Assembly (NCBI GenBank): GCA_965544035.1
Contig: CBEULR010000003.1
Location: 62,001-126,000 of the forward strand
Length of the DNA stretch: 64,000 nt
Direction of reading: 5' to 3'
Origin: CBEULR01 sp965544035
GTDB lineage: Bacteria > Bacillota > Desulfotomaculia > Desulfotomaculales > Desulforudaceae
Within the stretch, counting starts at the first letter, position 1; the number at the start of each line of letters is the position of its first letter. The notes under the pieces are model-generated. The model did no database searches. It saw only the letters and a list, made by a program, of their open reading frames with translations, and was not told where the DNA came from. Below are positions 1 to 8,993 of this stretch, in pieces. A program made the translations under genes and the position numbers.

Positions 1-2
1 AT

Positions 3-1538
3 ACCAAGCTGATCTCCATCTTCCGCAAGATGCGGGACAAGCTTCCCGTCGCGGACTTCAGCATTGAAGCCGAGGTGATCACCCCGGGGGGCAGCCCACC
101 GATCATCGAGCGGAGTTACCATCCGCTGGGACTGGCGATAGTGGACCGTGAGTGGACCGGTCTGCGGGAGCGGTACCCCGAGCCGGGCACTTACCAAATC
201 ACGCTGCGGGTAAAGGACGAACTGGGAAACTGGAGTGAACCGGTTACCCGCACGCTGCTGGTCAGAGAGCCGCCGAAGGCGAAATTCCGTACGGAGAAAT
301 CCTCCTATCGCATCGGCGAGCCGATCGTTTATATCAATGAGAGTTACTCGCCCGACGGTGACAAACTGACCCTGAAATGGGAGGCCCGGCCGGCCTACTT
401 CGAGCCGGGCGAACACGAAGTGCGGCTGACGGTCACCGACAAGTACGGGCTGACCGACACCGTCACCGAGAAGATCAGGATCACCGACCGGGTGTATTAC
501 ACCAAGGAAGAATTCTACCTGATATACGGTAAGATCGGAGAGGTCGTGCCGTACGAGGAGGCGGTCCTGGACTTCCCCGTGCTTGAACCGGAGGTCACCG
601 AGAAGAAACGCACACTGCTGCGCGTGAATAGTCCCGAGGAGATTCGCGGAGAGGGCATCCTCTACCGGGACATTGCTTCCGGGCCGGTGCGGATAATGGT
701 GCATCACCTGAACCGCACGGGGGAACCGATCAGGATCCACGCCCTGGCCCGTAACTCCTCGTCGGCTCCGGTCGACGTCCGGATCACCCGTCAGGGAATC
801 GGCGGTCCGGCAGGCGATATTCTGCGCCTGGGCCGCCTGCATCTGGAGCAGTTCTTCGCGCCTCAGTCCGAGCAGGTGATCACCATCCCGGCGGGAGGAA
901 CGGTCAGCATCCTGTCAAACCTGAGAAACGCGCAAATGAAACCGAATGACTGCCTCACCGGAATGTGGGATCTGGAGGTTTCGGTGCCGCTGGAGTTTAC
1001 CTTTGTTGCCGTTAAGGCGGCGGACAACCCGCTGGAGCGCCTCGAAGGCCTGCCCGAACTCGCGGCCGACGGCCGGCACATCCGGGGAACCTTCCGCGAC
1101 GCCGACCGCCTGCTCCGGTTCGAAACGCTCCCAAACGGTGAGCGCGCCCGGATCATCCTGGCCGACAGTCAGCTCGACCCTCCGGGCGAGGGTGTGGACG
1201 CCCTGACCGGGGAGACCGTACTGAATCTTGGAAACTACGGGGTCGTTTATCAGCTGGTTATTGACCGGCTGCCCAGGGACACGGCGCTCTTCCTGAACCC
1301 TCGGGGCGGCAACTTCTGCGGCGCGGTCAGGATCGGGCAACAAGTGGTGCCGGCGCCTGCAAACGGATATGCCGCGCCGCAGCGCGAGGCCGTTGTCCTG
1401 CATAAGAATGGAAACGCAGCCCAGCGCCTGACAATGGATTTCAGCCCGCCCTCGGGCAGCTATCTGCCGGTAAGCATTCTGTCGCTGCCGATTCCGAAAT
1501 CAAAAGGCGAGTCCGGACCGCTGATCCCGGAAAAGTAA
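3..1538 (+). CDS. PKD-repeat extracellular protein, 5' truncated by window edge
   Basis: The reading frame is open back to base 3, so the ATG at 30 is probably internal and the true start lies outside the window. Two PKD-like Ig modules are visible: one near residues 5-75 and one near 85-150, with typical PKD wording such as FEPGEHEVRLTV and SYSPDGDKL. The remaining 340 residues are a beta-rich region I cannot assign to a family. PKD modules are usually found in secreted or cell-surface proteins of this bacterial group, often fused to copper-amine-oxidase N-domains, which could lie in the missing part. A perfect GC-rich hairpin follows the stop. The function is unknown; extracellular location is inferred. 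Confidence 0.75.
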   Translation, partial: TKLISIFRKMRDKLPVADFSIEAEVITPGGSPPIIERSYHPLGLAIVDREWTGLRERYPEPGTYQITLRVKDELGNWSEPVTRTLLVREPPKAKFRTEKSSYRIGEPIVYINESYSPDGDKLTLKWEARPAYFEPGEHEVRLTVTDKYGLTDTVTEKIRITDRVYYTKEEFYLIYGKIGEVVPYEEAVLDFPVLEPEVTEKKRTLLRVNSPEEIRGEGILYRDIASGPVRIMVHHLNRTGEPIRIHALARNSSSAPVDVRITRQGIGGPAGDILRLGRLHLEQFFAPQSEQVITIPAGGTVSILSNLRNAQMKPNDCLTGMWDLEVSVPLEFTFVAVKAADNPLERLEGLPELAADGRHIRGTFRDADRLLRFETLPNGERARIILADSQLDPPGEGVDALTGETVLNLGNYGVVYQLVIDRLPRDTALFLNPRGGNFCGAVRIGQQVVPAPANGYAAPQREAVVLHKNGNAAQRLTMDFSPPSGSYLPVSILSLPIPKSKGESGPLIPEK

Positions 1539-1545
1539 CCGAGGC

Positions 1546-1575
1546 CGGGCCGGCCGATACATACCGGCCGGCCCG
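1546..1575. terminator. GC-rich hairpin after PKD gene
   Basis: Perfect 11-bp inverted repeat (CGGGCCGGCCG / CGGCCGGCCCG) with an 8-nt loop, starting 8 nt after the stop of the PKD gene. There is no T-run behind it, so it may act as a weak terminator or mRNA stabiliser. Confidence 0.5.
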
Positions 1576-1595
1576 CATCAAACCCAGACAGTTCG

Positions 1596-2016
1596 CTACC
1601 ATGGCTCACCCTCCTGCGGGATGCTCCGCTGCAAGCGTTTACGCAGGTAGGCGTGCTGTACCGCGAGCAGGGGCCGGATGTCCTGGTATTCGTTGAAAGC
1701 CTTGATTTGGAAGGCGATTCTTTGCGAATCCGAACGGCTGAACAATAGATCACCATGGTGGATGGCCTGGAACTTTAGCAATGGCGGCACCGCATTCAGG
1801 ATCACCAGGTCCACGTCGTTGGTCTTTAGAGTCTTGATCAAGTCGGTGAGCCTCTTCTTTAATTAACGAGGGTTCCACCAGCACAGCGATGTCGATATCG
1901 CTGGCAAAACTGGTGCGGCCCGTGGCCTGCGAACCGAACAGATAGGCTGCAATGATCTCGGGCCGTTGCTGAAACAGTTGATTCAAAGCTTCTTTCTGGG
2001 ACGCGTCAAACGCCAT
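1596..2016 (-). pseudogene. MNT-type nucleotidyltransferase antitoxin (MntA-like), frameshifted
   Basis: The N-terminal half (start 2016) shows the minimal nucleotidyltransferase signature GSQATGRTSFASDIDIAV, that is GSxAxG...DxD. The second half continues in another frame from about 1841 (DLIKTLKTNDVDLVILN), as expected for the third acidic residue and tail of MntA proteins. The two halves overlap around 1835-1860, so a net single-base shift near the AHRL/DLIK junction splits the gene. In the intact family MntA AMPylates and neutralises a HEPN toxin (HepT) encoded alongside. No HEPN gene is present on either side, so this looks like a decayed orphan antitoxin. A sequencing error or programmed shift is the alternative. 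Confidence 0.7.
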
Positions 2017-2104
2017 AGGATGTACCTCTCTTTGGGCAAGTGTCCTTGCCGGGATTATACCATTTGTTGGGCGTTAACCCAAGCGGCATAGTCCCGTTCG
2101 GGCA

Positions 2105-4534
2105 TCAGCCGCATCTCCGGATTCTCAGCTTTTCGCCGAGTGCGCAGAAGGTGTCCACCCACCTCTTCGCTGTTTCATCGCCCCGCTGGGCCGCTTTCCG
2201 CATCTCCTGATGAGCGGCACCGAGCTGCCGGAAGTAGAGGTTTTGAACCTTCCAGAGGTCGACCCCGAAGGGCAGAGACTGCACCAGCGCGATCGCCTCG
2301 TCCAGGTGCTCGATCGCCCCGAGGTCGGTGGGGTGCTCGCGCAGGCCTTCGGCCATCCGCTCCAACGCTCCGTCGACCACAAAGCGCAGGTTGGTCTCGT
2401 CCAGGGAAATGTTTGACAGCTGGGCCTCCCGCAGCAGCGCCCTGATGTGATCCGGATCCAGGGGACTTCGTCTGAACGCGTGCTGCAGGCTGGTGTTGAT
2501 CACAAATTCGGCGGCCGTGGCCAGCGCCTTCGGCTGGGGTGTATCCAGCTCCTTCAGGAAGCGCACTAGGGGCACGTGCCGGTCGTAAATCCGCTTGTAG
2601 TCCCCGCTGACCTCGTTCAGCGTGGCCTCCAGTATGATGTCGAGGATCATCCGCTGTTTGTCGGCGAAGAGCTCTTTGAGTGAATAAGTGTTGCCCCGGA
2701 AGTGCTGATCCAGAAGCCGGATCACCCCCGGGAAATCGCCGCTTTCGAAAGCAGCGGTCAGTTCACACATCATCGTCTGGTAGGCATCCTCATTCTCAAA
2801 GAACCGGACCCCGGCCCCGATGTTGTGGTTTCCGAAATTGGCCGCGCCGAAGATGATCGTTCCCGACTCCCGGGTGATCTCCGAAGCCACCTCGGCCTTG
2901 CCGACCAGCAGTTTGGCTCTCCCGGCCAACAGAATTCTGTGATTCAGACGGTGCACGCGGTAACAGTAGATCTTCGAAGTGTCGCCGTAGGATTCGAACA
3001 GAGAACACATCGCGTAGTGCGCCCCGACCTTGAGCAGGTCGACCATCGCGGGCTTCACGTACAGATTGTAAATCCTTGCCCCGTCCCGCAGTTCGGGTCT
3101 GTTGCTCTTCGCCTCGGCCAGCTTTTCCAGGAACTGCGGTTCGGGTGACGTGCCGAACAGCTCCTCCGCCAGCTGCATCACCCGCCCGGCGTACTTGATC
3201 ACTTGCACGGTCTCAATCCCCGAAATATCGTCGAAAAACCAGCCGCAGCTGGTGTACATCAGCATAGCGTGCCGCTGCATCTCCAGCAGCTTCAATACGC
3301 GGATCTTCTCCCCGTTATTCAGCTCACGCACGGCATGTTCGGCCAGCCACCGGTCGACGTTCTCCGGCGAACGGTCAAGGACGACGGCGATGTAATCATT
3401 GCGCGCTTCCCACGGGTCTTTCAGAAACTCACCCGCCATCCGCTCGTACTGCGGGCAAAGCGTATTCCGCAGGCAGTTCAGCGCATTGCGCAGGGGGGTG
3501 CGCCAGCACTGATTCCAGCCCGGATACATCCCGGAATTGCAGCCGCAGTTGCTCCGCCAGCGTTCCACGCCGTGGGCGCAGCTCCATGCGGAGTTTTCCT
3601 TGATTTCGACCTCGTGTGTCGGCGGGTGCAGATCCAGGTACTCGGAATAATTGGTAAGCCGCACATCTTTGCGCAAGGAAATGTAATCCAGCGCAAAGGC
3701 CAGGGCCATGTCTCCATGGCGGTGGTGGTGGCCGTAGGTCTCACCGTCGGTGGCGATGTGTACCAGCTGCGGGAACGGCTTCTCCTCACGGAAGGCATCC
3801 AGCAGGCGTTTGGCGAACCGCTCTCCGTTGGAAAGCAGATGTTCAAAGGCCACCGCCCTGGAAATCTCTCCATGGTAGAAAAAGACGCTGATGGTGCTGC
3901 CCGATGGCAACGATACCAGATAGGGCATCGTGGTATCGATTCCGGGTGGCCCGATTTCCTGCCAGTCACGACTGCCCAACTCGCGCACGCGTTGCGCCTG
4001 GTGATTGGCCAGGATCGTAAAACGGATTCCCTGCCGGGCCATAATATCGAGGGTTTCCAGGTCGACGGCCGTCTCGGGCAGCCACATCCCCTCCGGTTTT
4101 CGCCCGAACCGGTGCTCGAAATCCCTGATTCCCCACAGCACCTGGGTGGTTTTGTCGCGCCGGTGCGCCAGGGGCATGATCATGTGGTTGTAGGCCTGCG
4201 CCATCGCCGAGCCGTGCCCGGAGAAGTGCTTCATGCTCTCCCGGTCGGCCTCGATGATGGCACGGTACACCTCCGGCTTGTTGGTTTCCATCCAAGAGAG
4301 CAGGGTCGGTCCGAAATTAAAGCTGATTTTGGCATAGTTGTTGACGATGTTCCGAATCCAGCCGTCATCGTTCAGGATGCGCGAGACGGTGTTGGGCTCA
4401 TAGCACTCGGCGGTGATACGTTCGTTCCAGTCGTGGTAGGGATGGGCGGAATCCTGAATCTCGACGTCCTCCAGCCATGGGTTTTCGCGCGGCGGTTGGT
4501 AGAAATGGCCGTGAATGCAGATATAACGATTCAT
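2105..4534 (-). CDS. GH57 family glycoside hydrolase with DUF3536 region
   Basis: 809 residues. The N-terminus (RYICIHGHFYQPPRENPWLE) is the typical first strand of GH57 alpha-amylase/alpha-glucan-acting enzymes. The WLPETAVD segment near residue 150 is the region holding a conserved GH57 motif, and the HIATDGETYGHHH segment near 260 fits the catalytic acid region. The C-terminal 400 residues resemble the DUF3536 extension. ATG at 4534 was chosen over the adjacent upstream TTG because GGAGG lies 10 nt before it. It is probably cytoplasmic (no signal peptide) and acts on alpha-1,4 glucans. The GH77 gene upstream on the same strand supports a role in glycogen or maltodextrin turnover. The exact bond cleaved cannot be told from sequence. 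Confidence 0.88.
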   Translation of the reverse strand: MNRYICIHGHFYQPPRENPWLEDVEIQDSAHPYHDWNERITAECYEPNTVSRILNDDGWIRNIVNNYAKISFNFGPTLLSWMETNKPEVYRAIIEADRESMKHFSGHGSAMAQAYNHMIMPLAHRRDKTTQVLWGIRDFEHRFGRKPEGMWLPETAVDLETLDIMARQGIRFTILANHQAQRVRELGSRDWQEIGPPGIDTTMPYLVSLPSGSTISVFFYHGEISRAVAFEHLLSNGERFAKRLLDAFREEKPFPQLVHIATDGETYGHHHRHGDMALAFALDYISLRKDVRLTNYSEYLDLHPPTHEVEIKENSAWSCAHGVERWRSNCGCNSGMYPGWNQCWRTPLRNALNCLRNTLCPQYERMAGEFLKDPWEARNDYIAVVLDRSPENVDRWLAEHAVRELNNGEKIRVLKLLEMQRHAMLMYTSCGWFFDDISGIETVQVIKYAGRVMQLAEELFGTSPEPQFLEKLAEAKSNRPELRDGARIYNLYVKPAMVDLLKVGAHYAMCSLFESYGDTSKIYCYRVHRLNHRILLAGRAKLLVGKAEVASEITRESGTIIFGAANFGNHNIGAGVRFFENEDAYQTMMCELTAAFESGDFPGVIRLLDQHFRGNTYSLKELFADKQRMILDIILEATLNEVSGDYKRIYDRHVPLVRFLKELDTPQPKALATAAEFVINTSLQHAFRRSPLDPDHIRALLREAQLSNISLDETNLRFVVDGALERMAEGLREHPTDLGAIEHLDEAIALVQSLPFGVDLWKVQNLYFRQLGAAHQEMRKAAQRGDETAKRWVDTFCALGEKLRIRRCG

Positions 4535-4593
4535 CAAGAATCTGCCTCCTCATTGCTGTAGCAGCAGACAGGGCTTTGCCCTGCACCATCTTG

Positions 4594-4770
4594 TCAGGCA
4601 CGATGCCCCATCACCGGGCCGGCGTTCACCGGCCGAATCCAGCGCTTGAAATCGGCCGGGGCCGGCGTCTTCCGGCAATGGATGACCAACTCCCGGTAGT
4701 ATCTCCAGAGAATACGGTGAAGTCCCCCGCTGCGCGATTCCAGTTTTAGCCGGAAGCGCTGATCCGGCCG
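4594..4770 (-). pseudogene. possible remnant of a GH13-type enzyme C-terminus
   Basis: Between the GH77 stop and the GH57 start, one frame reads as plausible protein with high GC at third positions (RPDQRFRLKLE ... LHRILWRYYRELVIHCRKT). The phrase LWRYYREL followed by a basic stretch resembles the helix after the catalytic barrel in GH13 enzymes such as trehalohydrolases and amylases. It has no start of its own and overlaps the end of the GH77 gene in another frame. It could be a decayed neighbour, a C-terminal frameshift extension of GH77, or chance. Confidence 0.3.
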
Positions 4771-4771
4771 C

Positions 4772-6904
4772 TCAACGCTGGTTATCCCGCCTCCGGAAAT
4801 AGAGGCGTCCGGTGTACCTTCTTCGGGAAAACCGCACCGGCCGCCGGGTTTTGCGCAGGAGGTTGATCCGGCGGAGCAGGCTTTCAATCCCGTTCATTGC
4901 CGCAAACTCCTCCAGAGCATAGTATGCCTTGCGACGCCAGTTCGGATAGGCCTCCCCGCTTCCGGGTTTGTTTTGGGGAGCCGTTTCCAGCCACAGGTCC
5001 TCCAAATTGACCAGCAGGATTCCCGCCGGACCGGCGGCCAGGTGGGCCAGACTGCCCCCCAGCACCGCTCCGGTTTTCGCCGTGGGAGCTTTCAACCACC
5101 CCTGCCGGTACAGGTAGGAAGGCAGCGCCGTCCTGACATACCGATCGGCGTCCGTCAGCTTTTCCTGCCAGAAGGCGGCGAACGGCGGCAGGTCGTGCGT
5201 GTTCAGACAGGCCAGTGAACCATTGCCGACAGGATTCAAGACCTTATTGAAATCTCCCGTGAATTCAAAGGGAAGCACGTACATCCCGTAAATCCCGTGC
5301 CGGGCCATCATCCGCCGCACGACGTCGGATACCGTGCCCAGATCCTCGCCGACGATGAGTGCCCGGTGCCGCCAAGATTCCAGGGTGAGTATCGCAAAGA
5401 ATTCCTCCGTCCGGTAGCGGACGTAAACCCCCTCGACGGCCGACAGTCCCCGCGGCACCCAGTAGAGCCGGTGCATCCCGGCGACGTGGTCAATGCGCAG
5501 GATGCCGGCCCGCTGCAGGTGGTGGCGCAGGCAGGCGATGTAATAGCGGTATCCCTGTTCCCGGATGCGCTCGGGATGCAGCGGGGAGAATCCCCAGTCC
5601 TGTCCGTCACGGTGGAAGGCATCGGGCGGCGCTCCTGCACTGCAATCGGCGGCAAAGACCGCCCGTTCCCGCCAGACGTCGTAGCCGGCGGTGTGCACCC
5701 CCAGCGGCAGGTCCAGGTAAAGACTCTGTCCGGCCTGCCGCGCCTTCGCGGAGAGTTCCCGGAACTGCCCGTCTACCAGCCACTGTACATACAGATGGTA
5801 GCGCGCCGTTTCCGGATCATAGTCCCCCTCCTGCAGGGTGCCGTTTCGCATCCGTTCGGGCCATTCGTTCCAGGGTGCGCCCTGGTGTTCAACGGCCGCC
5901 CGGAAAGCGGCGTAGTCGTGCACCCGGGGGTGAGCATCGGCCCAGTGCCGCAGGGCCTCCTGTCGACGGCCGCCGCCCGCAAAGAAAAGCCGGGCACAGG
6001 ATTCCAGAACCCGCCGCTTCAGAGCCATCCCGCGGCGGTAGTCGACCAGAGGCGCCCCGCTTAACTCGGCGGTCTCCCTTCGGTACTCCGGAGACTCCAA
6101 CAGCGCCCGGGCTTCAGGATGGCGGCACACCTCTTCAACCCGGTGCAGGTCAAGATAGAACTCATTCCAGAACAGGCGACTGACCGGGGCATAGGGACTG
6201 GGATCGAACGGCTCATCAAGAAAGTTCGGCAGCAGGGGCAGAGTGCCGACCATGTCTCCCCCCATTTTGCCGATCCAGTCGAGCAGCACTTCCAGATCGG
6301 TCAGATCACCCGCCGCCCCGCTCCGTCCCGTACGCAGGGCGTACAGCGGCAGAAAACCGCCCCAGATCCGTTTCCCGGCAGGCAATCTGAAAGCCCGGCC
6401 GGGAGCAACAACCACCAGCGCCTCGGCGGTACGCGGCGGCAGGTGCAGGGTCATCCCGTGGTACCCCCAGGGCAGTCCCCCGGGCAGCACAAGCCGCCGG
6501 ATCTCGTAAGCCGTTCCCTCCACGCATACCCTGTGCTGCAATGCAAGCCGGGCCGGGCGGAAACTCCGGTGCAGCAGGCGTCCGTCCTCAAGCTGCAGCC
6601 TGCATTCCGCTGTTTTCTCCGCAACTCCTGACGACAGGCGCAGAGAGAACGCCGTGGGCCTTCGGTCCCAAACCACGATCACCGGTTCGCACAAACGCCG
6701 CCACCAGTCGTGACGGCGTTCCCGCACGGCGGCACCAAGGTCGGAAACACTCTCCACCGGGGCGCCCAGGGCCCTGAGCACCGCCAGCAGGGCGTGCGGC
6801 GCCGCCGGACGGCGGCGGCCCTCCGTGTCGCGGTAGACGGTCCGGATCCCGTATAGCCGGGCCAGTTCGTGGAGCAGGGTGCGCTGTTTATCTGAAATAC
6901 TCAT
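4772..6904 (-). CDS. malQ: 4-alpha-glucanotransferase (GH77, amylomaltase)
   Basis: 710 residues. It transfers alpha-1,4-glucan segments between maltodextrins. The sequence has the GH77 core: YLDLPLGVHTAGYDVW near residue 395, the nucleophile strand LRIDHVAGMHRLYW, the acid/base region ALIVGEDLGTV, and NTHDLPPFAAFW near 580. The first ~190 residues form the extended N-terminal region seen in longer MalQ proteins. ATG at 6904 has a GAGGA element a few bases upstream. It lies just upstream of the GH57 gene on the same strand, so the two probably form a glucan-processing unit, with GH57 trimming and GH77 disproportionating. Confidence 0.93.
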   Translation of the reverse strand: MSISDKQRTLLHELARLYGIRTVYRDTEGRRRPAAPHALLAVLRALGAPVESVSDLGAAVRERRHDWWRRLCEPVIVVWDRRPTAFSLRLSSGVAEKTAECRLQLEDGRLLHRSFRPARLALQHRVCVEGTAYEIRRLVLPGGLPWGYHGMTLHLPPRTAEALVVVAPGRAFRLPAGKRIWGGFLPLYALRTGRSGAAGDLTDLEVLLDWIGKMGGDMVGTLPLLPNFLDEPFDPSPYAPVSRLFWNEFYLDLHRVEEVCRHPEARALLESPEYRRETAELSGAPLVDYRRGMALKRRVLESCARLFFAGGGRRQEALRHWADAHPRVHDYAAFRAAVEHQGAPWNEWPERMRNGTLQEGDYDPETARYHLYVQWLVDGQFRELSAKARQAGQSLYLDLPLGVHTAGYDVWRERAVFAADCSAGAPPDAFHRDGQDWGFSPLHPERIREQGYRYYIACLRHHLQRAGILRIDHVAGMHRLYWVPRGLSAVEGVYVRYRTEEFFAILTLESWRHRALIVGEDLGTVSDVVRRMMARHGIYGMYVLPFEFTGDFNKVLNPVGNGSLACLNTHDLPPFAAFWQEKLTDADRYVRTALPSYLYRQGWLKAPTAKTGAVLGGSLAHLAAGPAGILLVNLEDLWLETAPQNKPGSGEAYPNWRRKAYYALEEFAAMNGIESLLRRINLLRKTRRPVRFSRRRYTGRLYFRRRDNQR

Positions 6905-7081
6905 CAGTCCTCAGGCCTAATAGCGGTGGGTTCCCACACTTTATCCTCCTCATATTAACTTGTTATTATAACCGGCGGTCGGTAAGAACTCCGGACGAAA
7001 TCTGCCGGGAATTGCCGTTCCCATTTGACAACCCGGACCGGTTGGCTGATTATGGAGAGAAGAACCAAAGGGGTGTGTGGG

Positions 7082-7327
7082 ATGTCCAGACTGGTGAAAG
7101 CGGCCACCTTTCTCAACCCGGTGGAAGCGCATATCTTTAAGAACATGCTGGCCGCGCAGGGCATCGAGAGTTTCGTCTTTGATGAGCAGTTGCAGGCGCT
7201 GATTCCCCTCCCGACGCTGGGCATCAAGGTAATGGTACGCGAAGAAGACCGCCTGCAGGCCCGGGAACTGCTGCGCGAGCTGGAAGCATCGGCTGAGGGG
7301 GAGATCCGTTACCTGGACGAGGATTAG
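7082..7327 (+). CDS. DUF2007-family small signalling protein
   Basis: 81 residues. The motif FLNPVEAHIFKNMLAAQGIESFVFDE followed by GIKVMVREEDRLQARELL is the DUF2007 (putative signal-transducing) fold, a small PII-like domain that places residues from two sequence ends around a ligand pocket. Start 7082 was preferred because AAGGGGTG sits just before it; upstream in-frame ATGs at 7025 and 7052 lack this. No membrane segment or signal peptide is present. The end overlaps the znuB stop by 4 nt in convergent orientation. Biochemical role unknown. Confidence 0.8.
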   Translation: MSRLVKAATFLNPVEAHIFKNMLAAQGIESFVFDEQLQALIPLPTLGIKVMVREEDRLQARELLRELEASAEGEIRYLDED

Positions 7328-8145
7328 GGGAGCGATAATTGTCTAACCCGGCGCTTTGGTGAAAAGGTCCAGGCAATAAGAAAGACGATGGTCGACAGCA
7401 CCACAATCGAGGCCCCGCTGGGCAGGTTGAACAAGTACGCCAGGGCCAGTCCCGACCAGCAGGACAGCACCCCGAAGACGGCGGCCAGCGCAAACAGCTT
7501 CCACAGGCTGTAGGTCAGCTGGTAAGCGGCGGCCGCCGGGTTCAGAATCAGACTGAAAATCAGCAGGCCGCCGATCGGCTGCAGCGAAGCCGTCACCGTG
7601 AGTCCGGTCAGCAGCAGCAGACCGTAAACCACCCAGGTGGCGGGCAAGCCCACGGCGAGGGCGATTTCGCGGTTAAATATCACAGCCTGAATCTCCTTGA
7701 AGAAAAACACGATCGAGGCCACGACGAGGGCGGCCACAATACCCAGTATGACCAGGTGCTCGCCGGTCACGGTGAGAATACTCCCCCACATCAGAGTCAG
7801 CGCCTGCGTTTTCGGCCCGGGCATCATCCCCAGGAACAGAAAGGAGAGCCCGAGCATGAGGGAAAAGACGATCCCCAGCGAGGTGTCCGGGTTGAAGTCC
7901 CCCCGATCGGCCAGCGGGCCGATCGCCGCAGCCGCCGCCAAACTGAAGATGAATGCGCCCCACACCGGGTTGAACCCGAAAAACACGGCCAGGATCGCCC
8001 CGGCGAAGGCGGCGTGCGAGATGCACACCCCGATGAAGGAAAGGTGCATGCTGACGACCAGCACCCCGATGAGCGAACAGGCTGTTCCCCCCAAGAGCCC
8101 TGCTAAAAGGGCGTACCGCATGAAGTCATACTCAAATACGCCCAT
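7324..8145 (-). CDS. znuB: metal-ion ABC transporter permease (ZnuB/MntB type)
   Basis: 273 residues, strongly hydrophobic with 7-8 predicted membrane helices, matching the ABC-3 permease family that moves Zn2+, Mn2+ or Fe2+. Recognisable family segments include MHLSFIGVCISHAAFAGA near residue 30 and GGLLIFSLILNPAAAAYQLT near 195. It starts two bases after the stop of the ATPase gene, so the two are in one operon. It would form the membrane pore of the importer with the following ATPase and lipoprotein. Metal specificity cannot be decided from sequence. Confidence 0.9.
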   Translation of the reverse strand: MGVFEYDFMRYALLAGLLGGTACSLIGVLVVSMHLSFIGVCISHAAFAGAILAVFFGFNPVWGAFIFSLAAAAAIGPLADRGDFNPDTSLGIVFSLMLGLSFLFLGMMPGPKTQALTLMWGSILTVTGEHLVILGIVAALVVASIVFFFKEIQAVIFNREIALAVGLPATWVVYGLLLLTGLTVTASLQPIGGLLIFSLILNPAAAAYQLTYSLWKLFALAAVFGVLSCWSGLALAYLFNLPSGASIVVLSTIVFLIAWTFSPKRRVRQLSLP

Positions 8146-8147
8146 AC

Positions 8148-8975
8148 TCAGTGTTCACTCCCGTCGATGTGGCTGTGGGCGTGGCGGATGTGGCCGTGCC
8201 CGTGGCAGCACAGTGGACTCATGCCGTAAACTTCCCGCACGTTCTCATCGGACAGCGCCCGGTCGGGCGTACCGTAGGCGTAGATCGTGCCCTTACGGAG
8301 CAGAAGCACCCGGTCGCAGCGGTGAAAGGTCTCCCGCGGGTCATGGCTCACCAGCAGTGTGGTCAGTCCCCGTGTCCGGTGGATTTCGGTTACCAGTTCC
8401 AGGATCTCCTGACGGGACCGCCAGTCCAGCGAAGCCGTCGGCTCGTCCAGGAGGAGCATGCGCGGTTCCTGGGCCAGAGCCCGCGCAATGGCCGTGCGCT
8501 GCTGTTCCCCGCCCGAAAGATGCCCGAAAGGGCGGTCGGCCAGGTGGGACATGCCGACCAGTTCCAGAAGCTCGTCCACCAGTCTCCAGTCCTCCGCCCG
8601 CGGTCGGCGCCAAAGCCCCATACGCCCGTAGCGTCCGATCATCACCGACTCCCGGACGTTTACCGGCAGCCGGGGATCAACGTTCTGTCCCTGCGGCACA
8701 AAGCCGATCATCGTCCGCATCCGGCGGGCGGCTTCGCTCAGCCGGAAATCGCGGCCTTTCCGCCCGGCCGTCATCCGGTATCCCAGCACCTCGGCCTCAC
8801 CATGCAACAGACGCCCGAGCCCGTTTACCACGGTCAGAATGGTGGTCTTCCCCGCCCCGTTCGGGCCGGTGATCCCGACCATCTCCCCTTCCTCAACCTC
8901 CAGCGATACCCGGCGCAGGGCCACGTCTTCACGGTAGGAGACGGTCACTTCACGGAGCCTGACGGCCGTGCCCAT
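8148..8975 (-). CDS. znuC: metal-ion ABC transporter ATP-binding protein with His-rich tail
   Basis: 275 residues. Walker A GPNGAGKTT is near residue 39, the signature LSGGEQQRTAIARAL near 158, Walker B MLLLDEPTA just after it, and the H-loop VSHDP near 210. The last ~20 residues are Cys/His rich (CCHGHGHIRHAHSHIDG), unusual for this subunit but seen in some zinc-handling proteins; it may bind or buffer metal. Start ATG 8975 follows AAAGGGGGT. It lies in the operon between permease and lipoprotein. Best fit is Zn or Mn import. Confidence 0.9.
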   Translation of the reverse strand: MGTAVRLREVTVSYREDVALRRVSLEVEEGEMVGITGPNGAGKTTILTVVNGLGRLLHGEAEVLGYRMTAGRKGRDFRLSEAARRMRTMIGFVPQGQNVDPRLPVNVRESVMIGRYGRMGLWRRPRAEDWRLVDELLELVGMSHLADRPFGHLSGGEQQRTAIARALAQEPRMLLLDEPTASLDWRSRQEILELVTEIHRTRGLTTLLVSHDPRETFHRCDRVLLLRKGTIYAYGTPDRALSDENVREVYGMSPLCCHGHGHIRHAHSHIDGSEH

Positions 8976-8993
8976 CGGCCGACCCCCTTTCGC

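Noticed and set aside
3203..4561. 452-residue plus-strand frame
   Set aside because: Antisense to the GH57 gene; no motif or ribosome site.
7697..8872. 391-residue plus-strand frame
   Set aside because: Antisense to the permease and ATPase genes; low-complexity Arg/Pro/Ser.
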